Part shown: piece by piece, positions 35,133 through 43,347 of the stretch | Layout: each line of letters starts with the position of its first letter | Position numbering within the stretch: the first letter of the stretch is position 1 | NCBI RefSeq assembly: GCF_007859915.1 | Contig: NZ_SJPM01000002.1 | Location: forward strand, 685,919 to 749,918 | Source of the DNA: Neorhodopirellula pilleata | GTDB lineage: Bacteria > Planctomycetota > Planctomycetia > Pirellulales > Pirellulaceae | DNA length: 64,000 nt | Direction: 5' to 3' | Translations under genes and position numbers: made by a program | The notes under the pieces: model-generated | Seen by the model: only the letters and a program-made list of their open reading frames with translations | What the model was told of the DNA's origin: nothing | Databases searched by the model: none

Positions 35133-36734
35133 ATGAATCCTGCTCGCACCCAAGCTGCTTCAACGCCCTCGGTCCACCCATCTACCCGTTCAGTGGAACG
35201 CGACTTCCGCGTCGACTCGTTGGCGGTCGGAATGGTGGTGATGTTACTGATGACGATCCTGGGTCGCGGGATCGGATTTATCCGAGGAATGGCATTTTGC
35301 CGGCTGATGGACGACACCGATGTCGGACGCTGGTCGATGTCCTTCGATTTCCTGACGTTGATCACGCCGGTGATGTTGCTGGGGATCCCGGGGGTTCTAC
35401 CAAAGTTCACCGAGCACTTTAGGATCAAAGGACAACTGCAGCTATTTGTTCGCCGGATCGCGATCGGGACCATCGGCTGCACACTGGCATTTGTATTAGC
35501 AATGTTGATCGCGCCGTCGTGGTTTAGTTATGCGATCTTCTTACAGACGCAGTCCGATGGTTTGATTTACGCGGTTGGTGTCGCCGTCGTGGGGATGATC
35601 TTTTACAACTTCATTTCCGATCTGAACGCTTCCTTGCGACAGGTCCGCGTCGTATCACTCATGCAATTCATCCATGGCGTGGGCTTCACGTTGCTCAGTG
35701 TGGGCTGGCTACTCAGCGGTGGTGAGTTCATCGGCGTGTTGTGGATGTTCACGCTGGCGTGTGTGCTGGCCACGATTCCAGGTAACCTATCGTTGAAACG
35801 CAACTGGCGATCGGCGATTCGATCGGCACCGATGGATCGAGAAAACGCGGCGGAAATCAATCAGGTGTCCGGCGATCTTCGAGTCGGTGTGATGATCAAA
35901 CGCCTAGCCCCTTACGCGTTCGCGTTGTGGATGACCAACTTAATCGGGAACGCGTTTGAATTGGTTGATCGTTACATGATCTTGCACATGCTACCGATTC
36001 CCGATGGTTTAGCGCCGGATCTTCTTGCGTCAGTCAAGGAATCGATCGGGCAAGCGGCGGTTGGCCAATATCATTCGGGGCGCATCATTCCGATGATGCT
36101 ATTAAGCGTTGCGATGATGATCGCGGGCGTGTTAATGCCCTACTTGTCGTCGGATTGGGAAGCAAAGAACTGGGATGCGATCAAAACACGGGTGGGTGAT
36201 GTCTTACTTGCGGTCTCAACGCTATTCACGATGGGCAGCGCGTTTGCCATACTCGCCGGGCCGTTCGTTTTCGGTGTGCTGCTGCAAGGGAGGTACTCTG
36301 ACGGCATGCAACTGATGCCGATGGCTTTATGTTTTTGCATATGGAACTCTTTGTCGATGATCGGTCAATGTTATTTATTGACGGCCGAGAAGGGGCGATC
36401 GATCGCAGTGGCCATGGCGGTGGGCTTGGTTGCCAATCTAATACTCAACGCCGTCTTGATACCGACCTACGGTTTGACCGGCGCAGTGACGGCAACCTTG
36501 GTTGCCCATGGCGTGACCATGACTGCGATATGGTTCGCGATGGCGGTCTATGACTATCCGGCACGAGCCGAATTGCCGATTTTGTCCGCTTTGCCACTGA
36601 CGTTGTTGGTATCACCATGGCTTGCCGTGATCGTGACAGGAACCTTAGCTTGGTTCATTTGGCGTGATGAAAACAAACGGACACGTCTTTATGAATGCCT
36701 ACCCGAACGTCTTCGCTCGCGTTTGGCGTTTTAG
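35133..36734 (+). CDS. polysaccharide flippase-like membrane protein (MOP superfamily)
   Basis: The 533-aa integral membrane protein has about 12-14 hydrophobic segments, laid out like Wzx/MATE-type exporters. Examples are AVGMVVMLLMTILGRGIGFI near residue 35, GTIGCTLAFVLAMLIAPSW near 115, and several between 390 and 520. The mid-protein stretch YAFALWMTNLIGNAFELVDRYMIL is typical of O-antigen/oligosaccharide flippases. It likely moves a lipid-linked glycan or similar substrate. No glycosyltransferases are next to it, so the substrate is open. An N-terminal 30-residue Pro/Ser/Thr-rich tail precedes the first helix. Confidence 0.82.
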   Translation: MNPARTQAASTPSVHPSTRSVERDFRVDSLAVGMVVMLLMTILGRGIGFIRGMAFCRLMDDTDVGRWSMSFDFLTLITPVMLLGIPGVLPKFTEHFRIKGQLQLFVRRIAIGTIGCTLAFVLAMLIAPSWFSYAIFLQTQSDGLIYAVGVAVVGMIFYNFISDLNASLRQVRVVSLMQFIHGVGFTLLSVGWLLSGGEFIGVLWMFTLACVLATIPGNLSLKRNWRSAIRSAPMDRENAAEINQVSGDLRVGVMIKRLAPYAFALWMTNLIGNAFELVDRYMILHMLPIPDGLAPDLLASVKESIGQAAVGQYHSGRIIPMMLLSVAMMIAGVLMPYLSSDWEAKNWDAIKTRVGDVLLAVSTLFTMGSAFAILAGPFVFGVLLQGRYSDGMQLMPMALCFCIWNSLSMIGQCYLLTAEKGRSIAVAMAVGLVANLILNAVLIPTYGLTGAVTATLVAHGVTMTAIWFAMAVYDYPARAELPILSALPLTLLVSPWLAVIVTGTLAWFIWRDENKRTRLYECLPERLRSRLAF

Positions 36735-36777
36735 AGCAACTAAGCATCGGGTGAACAATAAGTGATGGATTCTTAAC

Positions 36778-36833
36778 GTGGCGTCGACTTTCAGTCGACG
36801 TTTCAGGGTTTGGCGACTGAAAGTCGCCACCAC
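36778..36833. repeat. GGCGACT hairpin doublet, copy 3
   Basis: Two hairpins in tandem: CGTCGACT-TTC-AGTCGACG (36782-36800) and GGCGACT-GAA-AGTCGCC (36812-36828), flanked by GTGG and CCACCAC. They lie between the convergent flippase and NtrC-type genes. In the first hairpin both arms carry matching changes (GTCGAC instead of GGCGAC), a compensatory pair that suggests selection on the fold. Confidence 0.8.
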
Positions 36834-36850
36834 TTAATGTTCACGCGATG

Positions 36851-38290
36851 CTAAGTAGACGTCGTAGACTCAGTCTGCGGCTCATCCGTGGTGGCCTCGA
36901 AACGTTCGAGCAGCCGATAGAGTTTACGGCGGTGGATACCTAGCTTACGTGCCGCCCGGGCTTTGTTGCCGTTTTCTCGTGCAAGAACCTCGAGCACATG
37001 AGCTTTGGCGATGTCGTCTAACTTCAACATCGAGTCGTCGCAAAGCGTACTAGAACCGGAAGTTGATAGCGGAAGCGAATCAGATTTGACCGAGCGGAAC
37101 GAGGACGGATCGATGATCCGCATGCCGTTGGCGTCGTTGCGAATTTCGTCGGGCAAATCGTGAACAGTAATGTCGTGACCTTCGGCCAAGATCATCGCCC
37201 GTTGCAAGACGTTGATCAGTTGACGAACATTTCCAGGCCAATGATAGCCACGAAGAGCTTCACGGGCGTCCGCGTCAATCCGCCAAGGTCGTGTCAGGTA
37301 ATGCTCGATCAATCGATCGACGTCGCCTTCTCGTTCTCGCAACGGCGGAAGTTCCAGCGAGAGTAAATTGATGCGATAGAACAAATCTTCTCGGAAATTA
37401 CCTTCGGCCACTTCCGAGGCTAGATCCCGATTCGTTGCCGCGATAATCCGCACATGAACGCGTCGTTCCCGGTGTGATCCGATCCGCCGCATCGATCCGT
37501 CTTCGAGTACCCGCAACAACTTGGGCTGCAACGCCGGCGGCAGTTCGCCAATTTCATCGATGAATAATGTGCCGCCATCGGCGATCTCAAACAAGCCCGG
37601 TTTGTCCGCAGTTGCCCCGGTGAACGAACCCTTTTGGTGACCGAACAGTTCGCTTTCGACCAATTGCTCCGGCAAGGCGGCGCAGTTGATGGTCACGAAA
37701 GGCTTATCGTGTAAGAGGCTGGCTTGTTGAATCGCGCGAGCGACTACTTCTTTGCCGGTTCCACTCTCACCTTGGATCAAGACCGGCTTATCGGTCGGTC
37801 CGACTTTCTCGACCACGCGCATCACGCTCATCATCGATTGGGAATGTCCGACCAAGGGGACCTTCGGACGGTCTCGCGAGATCAATGCCTTGAGTTGACG
37901 ATTCTCTTTTCGTAGCAATCCCAGATCACGGGCGAGTTGACAATGATGTTCCAGGTCACCTAGCGCGCAGGGCTTGGTGAGATAATCGCAAGCCCCGAGT
38001 TTCATTGCCGAAACGGCAGATTCGATCGTCCCCTGGCCGGTGAGGATGATCACCTCCATCTCGATGCGGGCCTGCTGGACGCGTTGTAGCAGCTCCATTC
38101 CCGACATGCCGGGCATGTTCATGTCGAAGACGGCAACTTCGAAAACTTCTTTTTCGCACAATCCAAGCGCCTCAGCTCCGCTGGCGACGGCCGTCACATC
38201 GTGTCCTTTGCGTTGCATCCAGCGCGCGCAGGTGTCCCGGAAGTCGTCTTCGTCTTCGACGAGCAGCAGTTTAATGGGCAAATCAGACAT
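36851..38290 (-). CDS. NtrC-family sigma-54 activator / response regulator
   Basis: The 479-aa protein has a receiver domain (phosphoacceptor Asp56 in [13 protein letters not shown], Lys107 in LTKPCAL) and an AAA+ sigma-54 interaction domain. The AAA+ part carries Walker A GESGTGKE at 174-181 and Walker B in [14 protein letters not shown]-terminal Fis-type helix-turn-helix ([23 protein letters not shown]) follows. The sigma-54 contact loop reads GSFTGA (221-226) in place of the common GAFTGA. It is divergent from the sensor kinase gene at 38827 and is the obvious partner of the kinases there. Targets are not identifiable from the window. Confidence 0.93.
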   Translation of the reverse strand: MSDLPIKLLLVEDEDDFRDTCARWMQRKGHDVTAVASGAEALGLCEKEVFEVAVFDMNMPGMSGMELLQRVQQARIEMEVIILTGQGTIESAVSAMKLGACDYLTKPCALGDLEHHCQLARDLGLLRKENRQLKALISRDRPKVPLVGHSQSMMSVMRVVEKVGPTDKPVLIQGESGTGKEVVARAIQQASLLHDKPFVTINCAALPEQLVESELFGHQKGSFTGATADKPGLFEIADGGTLFIDEIGELPPALQPKLLRVLEDGSMRRIGSHRERRVHVRIIAATNRDLASEVAEGNFREDLFYRINLLSLELPPLREREGDVDRLIEHYLTRPWRIDADAREALRGYHWPGNVRQLINVLQRAMILAEGHDITVHDLPDEIRNDANGMRIIDPSSFRSVKSDSLPLSTSGSSTLCDDSMLKLDDIAKAHVLEVLARENGNKARAARKLGIHRRKLYRLLERFEATTDEPQTESTTST

Positions 38291-38826
38291 GGCTTCAATA
38301 GGTAAGACGGGGAGCGGTCTCCAAGAAAGTTAGCGAAGCGTGTTCCATGGCGGACAGGAGCGGAGCCACCCAAGCTGAGCTTGCCCAACGGCAAAGGTGC
38401 CCGGTAACGCAAATGACGGGTTTTCGCCCAATTTTTGCTTTGACGAGGCAACCAGTCTGCCCACGAATTTTGTCATTCGACCGCCAATTCAACACTCAAC
38501 CAGCGCGCCGCAACGCACGGTATCGTGCGAATACGCACATTACAAGCGTGTTCATGGGAAATCCGCACCACCCGTTTTAGGAGCGTGAGAATAGAATCGG
38601 GGACAAATCGCCTGCTATTTTGTCGCATCGGTCGACCGGTTAAGTTTTGGAATCATCGTTCGCCCCCAAGGAATTCTTCCCGATGGCTGTTTTTCCCGAT
38701 CCTCGATCCGACTCCGCGCGTGACGTGCGGGCATGTCGCGTGCATCCGGATGGAGACGAGTCGGGAACCGACGGTGTCACTACAGGCGTCAGTCCCGACG
38801 CCCTCTTGGGACAAGGCGAACTACCG
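38291..38826. other. 536-bp region between NtrC-type gene and sensor kinase
   Basis: It separates two divergent regulatory genes, so promoters for both should lie here. I did not find a convincing sigma-54 (-24/-12) element. The kinase frame is open from TTG 38647 and has an ATG at 38683, so part of this stretch could be coding for an N-terminal extension, but that sequence looks disordered and unconserved. Confidence 0.35.
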
Positions 38827-40290
38827 ATGGACTATGAACTAACGATTCTTTTGGTCGAAGACGACCCCGACACCTGCGGCAGTCTCCGCGACATTCTGGA
38901 ACTTGATGGACATCAAGTCTTGTTTGCCGGATCGTTGGCCCAGGCCCGCCAAATCGTGACAGATCAGCAAGTCACCGTCGTGTTGCTTGATCGGAGATTA
39001 CCCGACGGTTCGGCAGACGATTTTTTGCCGGAATTGCACGCATTGGTTCCCGCAGCGGAAATCATCGTAATCACAGGGTATGCGGACATGGACAGCACGA
39101 TCGCTGCGTTTCGCGATGGAGCGACCGATTACATCCTCAAGCCCATCAACCCGGAGGCGCTCCGTAAGAGTGTCGAACGGATTGCGCAGCGACGACATAT
39201 TGAAAATGAGTTGTTGCGGGAACAAAAATTCGCGGACATTATTTTGAGTACTGCCGAAGCGGTGGTGCTGGTGTTGGATTTGAAGGGCAAGATCATTCGC
39301 TTCAACCCGTATTTCGAACGAATATCCGGATGGACATTGGCCACCTGTTTAGGGCGAGATTGGTTCGATCAATGCCTACCTCCGAAAGATCGGCAAAGCT
39401 TTCGTCAGGTATTCTTAGATACCAGTGGCGACGTTGAAACGAGCGGCATCATCAACCCGATCCTAACCCGAGACGGACGTCAGCGACAAATCCGTTGGTC
39501 CAATACGACTCTCAAGGACGATGATTCACGACCCTATGCGGTACTTGGCATCGGCGTCGATGTGACGGATTTGCTGACCGCTCAAGAGCAGTCGTTGCAA
39601 TCGGAGCGATTGGCGACGATCGGCCGAACGATCACTGGCTTGGCGCACGAGAGTCGCAATGCGTTGCAGCGGATCCAAGCCGGATTGGAAATGCTCGAAT
39701 TGGAATTGGAACAGTATCCCGACGCCCGGCGCGATTTGGATTCGATCCAACGGGCCACCCACGACTTGAACAATCTGCTCGAAGAAGTCCGCTCGTTCGC
39801 CGCGCCGATTCACTTGCATTTAGAACATGCCAGTCTGCCGGAAATTTGGACGCGTGTTTGGCGCCACTTGGAGGTGGCCCGACAAGGCCGTGAAGTGTCG
39901 TTGATCGAATCGCATAGCGAAGGCGACATGACCGTCAAATTGGACGTGTTGCGAATCGAACAGGTCTTCCGTAACTTGTTCGAAAACTCGCTTGCGGCGG
40001 CGACGGATCCGGTTCGAATCTGGGTCGATTGTAACCGGGGACCAGGCGACGAACTGTGTATCACCGTTCGCGACAACGGACCCGGTTTGTCGATCGAGCA
40101 GCGAGAAAAAGTGTTCGAACCCTTTTACACCACCAAGAGCACGGGTACCGGTTTAGGAATGGCGATCGTCCAGCGAATTGTACAGGCGCATCGCGGTCGA
40201 ATCGAAGTCGGCCAGCCTCCCGCCAGCGGCGGTGCCGTATTCTCGATTCATCTGCCTTCGGCACCTTGGATGGGAAATCGCCCGATATGA
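38827..40290 (+). CDS. hybrid sensor: receiver-PAS-histidine kinase
   Basis: The 487-aa cytosolic kinase without membrane segments has an N-terminal receiver (Asp55 in VVLLDRRLPDG, Lys105 in ILKPINPE) and a PAS domain (ILSTAEAVVLVLDLKGKIIRFN, residues 139-250). The HisKA domain carries phospho-acceptor His274 in GLAHESRNALQRI. The HATPase has an N-box RNLFENSLAA and G-boxes DNGPGLS and GTGLGMAI. An upstream receiver in front of a kinase lets another kinase modulate it. I use ATG 38827, after AAGGCGAACTACCG; TTG 38647 and ATG 38683 are longer options. The stop overlaps the next gene by ATGA at 40287. Confidence 0.9.
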   Translation: MDYELTILLVEDDPDTCGSLRDILELDGHQVLFAGSLAQARQIVTDQQVTVVLLDRRLPDGSADDFLPELHALVPAAEIIVITGYADMDSTIAAFRDGATDYILKPINPEALRKSVERIAQRRHIENELLREQKFADIILSTAEAVVLVLDLKGKIIRFNPYFERISGWTLATCLGRDWFDQCLPPKDRQSFRQVFLDTSGDVETSGIINPILTRDGRQRQIRWSNTTLKDDDSRPYAVLGIGVDVTDLLTAQEQSLQSERLATIGRTITGLAHESRNALQRIQAGLEMLELELEQYPDARRDLDSIQRATHDLNNLLEEVRSFAAPIHLHLEHASLPEIWTRVWRHLEVARQGREVSLIESHSEGDMTVKLDVLRIEQVFRNLFENSLAAATDPVRIWVDCNRGPGDELCITVRDNGPGLSIEQREKVFEPFYTTKSTGTGLGMAIVQRIVQAHRGRIEVGQPPASGGAVFSIHLPSAPWMGNRPI

Positions 40291-41480
40291 CCTATCAGCA
40301 TGAAGCGGTTTTAGCCGCCGTTTTGAATACGGCTGTCGATGCGATCATCATCATGGATGCCTCGGGAATCATCCGCGCCGCCAACGTTTCGACTGAAAGG
40401 ATGTTTGGCTATCGACTCGACGAAATCATCGGTCATAACATCCGGATGCTAATGCCTTCCCCGTATCGCGAAAATCACGATGGGTATCTGGCAAAATACC
40501 GTGAGCACGGTCAACGCAATATCATCGGCATCGGACGCGAAGTCAGTGGCCAAAAAAAAGATGCGACCGCATTTCCCTTGCACCTGGCGGTGAGCGAAAT
40601 TCAGCATGAGGGCGAAACCCTCTTCACGGGAATCCTTCGAGACATCACTGACCTCAAAGCGGTTCAAGATCAATTGGCGCGGTCCAACGAGGTACTCGAA
40701 GCAAACGTCCAAGAGCGAACCGCCCAACTGGAACAAGCTCAAGCGGAATTGGTTCAAAAGGAAAAATTGGCGACGCTTGGACAGATCGCCGGCGGCATCG
40801 CTCATGAGATCCGCAACCCGCTCAACACCGTCAAGACATCCGTTTACTACATCCAACACGCCAAGAAACTGACTCCCGAAAAACTCACCGAGCATCTTGA
40901 ACGGATTGACCGACAAGTGACGGTATTGGACAACGTGGTAACCGCGCTGGCCGACGTCGCCCGCTTGCCCACTCCGCAGCGCGAAGCGTGTGATTTGAGC
41001 GAGTTGATTGCCCAGACTCTCGATTCGGTTTCGTTTCCTGCTCATTTGACGATCGACAATCAGCTCAACCAAGCCCGAGCCACCGGCGACCTGTTACAGG
41101 CGTGCGTCGACGGCCGACAATTGCCGATCGTGTTTCGCAACTTGTTTCGCAACGCTCGTGATGCGATGAGTGATCAAGCCGACAAAATCAGTACACTCAC
41201 CATTCGCGGCGGACGTGTCGAACCTGATCGCGTTTGGATCACCGTGTCCGACAATGGAACCGGGATTGCGGGAGAGCATCTTGCCAAGATCACCGATCCG
41301 TTCTTCTCCACCAAAGCGCGAGGGATGGGGTTGGGGTTGGCCATCACAAAAGCCATCATCGAGAAAAACGACGGTCAGATCTCTGTCACCAGCGAACTCG
41401 GGGAGGGCACGACATTTCGAATCGAGTTCCCCGCATATGGTCCACCGTCCCCCGAAAAGACCGTCCCCCGACAAGATTGA
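40287..41480 (+). CDS. PAS histidine kinase with FixL-like heme pocket
   Basis: The 397-aa soluble kinase opens with a PAS domain closely resembling the heme-PAS of FixL. RMFGYRLDEIIGHNIRMLMP is followed by the HDGYLAKYRE block and then IIGIGREVSGQKKDATAFPL. The FixL proximal heme ligand (His200 in Bradyrhizobium) corresponds to His64 and the distal Arg220 to Arg84, with matching 20-residue spacing. FixL Arg206 and His214 correspond to Lys70 and Asn78. A coiled linker, a HisKA domain with His173 in GGIAHEIRNPLN, and an ATPase domain (DNGTGIAG, GMGLGLAI) follow. It has no membrane helices. The ATG overlaps the upstream kinase stop, so the two are coupled. Heme binding is inferred, not shown. 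Confidence 0.88.
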   Translation: MTYQHEAVLAAVLNTAVDAIIIMDASGIIRAANVSTERMFGYRLDEIIGHNIRMLMPSPYRENHDGYLAKYREHGQRNIIGIGREVSGQKKDATAFPLHLAVSEIQHEGETLFTGILRDITDLKAVQDQLARSNEVLEANVQERTAQLEQAQAELVQKEKLATLGQIAGGIAHEIRNPLNTVKTSVYYIQHAKKLTPEKLTEHLERIDRQVTVLDNVVTALADVARLPTPQREACDLSELIAQTLDSVSFPAHLTIDNQLNQARATGDLLQACVDGRQLPIVFRNLFRNARDAMSDQADKISTLTIRGGRVEPDRVWITVSDNGTGIAGEHLAKITDPFFSTKARGMGLGLAITKAIIEKNDGQISVTSELGEGTTFRIEFPAYGPPSPEKTVPRQD

Positions 41481-41483
41481 AAC

Positions 41484-42191
41484 ATGAACCAAGAAACGAC
41501 ACGTGTGCTAGTCGTTGACGACGATGGTGACATTCGCCAAAACGTTCGCGACATTCTGGAAGACCTGGGCTATGAAGTCGACATCGCACCCGATGGGGCA
41601 ACGGCACTGAACCTCGCCAAGACCGTCGACTACGACATTGCTCTGTTGGACTACTTAATGCCGGGCATGAACGGCGTCGAGCTTTACCAACAACTACGCC
41701 GCTTGCAGCCCGAGTTGGTTGCGATCATGATCACCGCGTTCGCGGGCGACGACGGCGTCGAAGCCGCTTACGACTCGGGCGCTTGGAAGGTATTGCGAAA
41801 ACCCGTCGACATTCGATCGCTGATCCCGATGATGGACGAAGCTTTGCAAAAGCCGATCGTGTTAGTGGTCGATGACGACGAAGAATTTTGTGACAATTTG
41901 TGGCAAACCCTTCGCCATCACGACTATCGCGTCAATCTCGCACGTAGCGAAGATGAAGGAATCCGCAAAGCCCATCAATCGACCTACAGTACGGCGATTG
42001 TCGACTTGAAGCTCGGGGGTGGAGATGGCCGTAAGGTGATCGACTTAATCCGTCGTCTGCGGCCGGACGTTAGGGTCGTCGTGGTAACGGGCTATCAACG
42101 GTCACCGGAAAATTTGGAAGATGAAGTCGGATCGTTTTGCTTTAAGCCGATCGACATGAAAAAATTACTGAGCTTGATTTCCCCTCCATGA
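41484..42191 (+). CDS. double receiver protein (REC-REC), no output domain
   Basis: The 235-aa protein is made of two complete receiver domains. The first has acidic VDDDGD, Asp56 in IALLDYLMPGMNG and Lys106 in LRKPVD. The second has VDDDEE, Asp174 in TAIVDLKLGGGDG and a Lys in CFKPIDM. There is no DNA-binding or enzymatic output, so it probably acts as a phosphate relay, sink or protein-interaction switch for the two upstream kinases. It begins 3 bp after the FixL-like kinase and its last 4 bp (ATGA) overlap the exchanger gene. The second receiver is the more divergent. Confidence 0.92.
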   Translation: MNQETTRVLVVDDDGDIRQNVRDILEDLGYEVDIAPDGATALNLAKTVDYDIALLDYLMPGMNGVELYQQLRRLQPELVAIMITAFAGDDGVEAAYDSGAWKVLRKPVDIRSLIPMMDEALQKPIVLVVDDDEEFCDNLWQTLRHHDYRVNLARSEDEGIRKAHQSTYSTAIVDLKLGGGDGRKVIDLIRRLRPDVRVVVVTGYQRSPENLEDEVGSFCFKPIDMKKLLSLISPP

Positions 42192-43156
42192 TCACTGATA
42201 TCCTTCTCATTGCTGGTGGTATGGTCGTGCTGATCGGTGGCGGCGAGCTGCTGGTGCGATCGGCGTCCCGATTAGCGGCGGCATTGAGCATTTCACCGCT
42301 GGTGATCGGATTGACGGTCGTCGCATTCGGAACGAGTGCCCCGGAACTGGCCGTCTCGGTTCAATCGGCATTGGCCGGCCAGCCCGATTTGGCGATCGGC
42401 AACGTCGTCGGTAGCAACATCTTCAATATATTGATGATTCTAGGTCTATCCGCGATGATCGTTCCCTTGGCGGTCGCAAGCTCTCTGATACGTCGCGACC
42501 TACCGCTCATGGTCCTCGCTTCGATCGTCTTCGGCGCGATGGCTTACGACGGCCGAATTTCTTTGATCGATGGCGTCCTGTTGTTTACCGGCATCGTCTC
42601 TTACACGTGGTGGTGTATCCGCCAAAGTCGCCGCGAGACCGCAGCCATTCAAGACGAGTTCGCTCAGGAATACTCGACCCCCGCAAAGAGCCTCGTCGTC
42701 GATGGAATCCTTTTGCTGATCGGGTTAGTTTTGCTTGCGGTCGGGTCACGTCTGTTGATCAACGGCAGTTCCTCGATCGCGCGATCCTTTGGCGTGAGTG
42801 AATTGGTAATCGGTTTGACGATCATTGCGGCGGGCACCTCATTGCCTGAAGTGATCACATCGGTGATGGCTGCAATCCGTGGTGAACGCGACATTGCCGT
42901 CGGGAACGTCGTCGGCAGCAATCTGTTCAATATCATGTGTGTGATCGGCTTATCGGCGATCGTTTCTCCCAACGGAGTCGGCGTGACGGATTCAGCGATC
43001 CGGTTTGATATTCCTGTGATGATCCTCGTGGCATTGGTATGCCTTCCCATCTTTCTCACCGGCCGCCAGGTCTCTCGAGGCGAAGGAGTCCTGTTGTTCG
43101 CCGGATACATCGCTTACACGGCCTACTTGATTTTCGAACAAACCGCGTCGAGCTAA
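42188..43156 (+). CDS. Ca2+/cation antiporter (CaCA family, YrbG-like)
   Basis: This inner-membrane exchanger of 322 aa has about ten transmembrane helices in two inverted halves. Each half carries the family alpha-repeat: GTSAPELAVSVQSALAG...IGNVVGSNIFNILMILG (residues about 50-90) and GTSLPEVITSVMAAIRG...VGNVVGSNLFNIMCVIG (about 218-258). The acidic Glu in each repeat (APEL, LPEV) is the cation-binding residue. It should exchange Ca2+ or K+ against Na+ or H+. The start overlaps the double-receiver gene by ATGA, so it is part of the signalling operon, which suggests the sensors and cation homeostasis are linked. Confidence 0.92.
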   Translation: MITDILLIAGGMVVLIGGGELLVRSASRLAAALSISPLVIGLTVVAFGTSAPELAVSVQSALAGQPDLAIGNVVGSNIFNILMILGLSAMIVPLAVASSLIRRDLPLMVLASIVFGAMAYDGRISLIDGVLLFTGIVSYTWWCIRQSRRETAAIQDEFAQEYSTPAKSLVVDGILLLIGLVLLAVGSRLLINGSSSIARSFGVSELVIGLTIIAAGTSLPEVITSVMAAIRGERDIAVGNVVGSNLFNIMCVIGLSAIVSPNGVGVTDSAIRFDIPVMILVALVCLPIFLTGRQVSRGEGVLLFAGYIAYTAYLIFEQTASS

Positions 43157-43258
43157 GAACGTGTTTTAAAAAGGGGTCTGACCCTTTGGAGGCGAGTCGA
43201 TTTCATTGGGTTTTTGGCCTCGCCGGAGAGGGTCAGACCCCTTTTTAAAACACGTTCT
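43156..43258. repeat. 30-bp perfect inverted repeat with GGGGTCTGACCC core
   Basis: The arms at 43156-43185 and 43229-43258 are exact reverse complements, beginning at the last base of the exchanger stop codon. Each contains AAAAAGGGGTCTGACCCT. The 43-nt loop has its own small stem (GGCGAG with CTCGCC). Elements of this type resemble non-autonomous repeats mobilised by IS200/Y1-type (RAYT) transposases in other bacteria; that link is inference. It could also end transcription. Confidence 0.85.
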
Positions 43259-43347
43259 AAGACAGATTCGCCGTACACACGTAGTTAAACGGCGTGAACC
43301 TTAAGTGGCTGGCACGTCGTCACTGATCGGGTTGACAATGGTGATGG

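Noticed and set aside
38291..38826. sigma-54 promoter before the sensor kinase
   Set aside because: I looked for the GG-N10-GC core with flanking TGGCAC/TTGC and found nothing better than chance.
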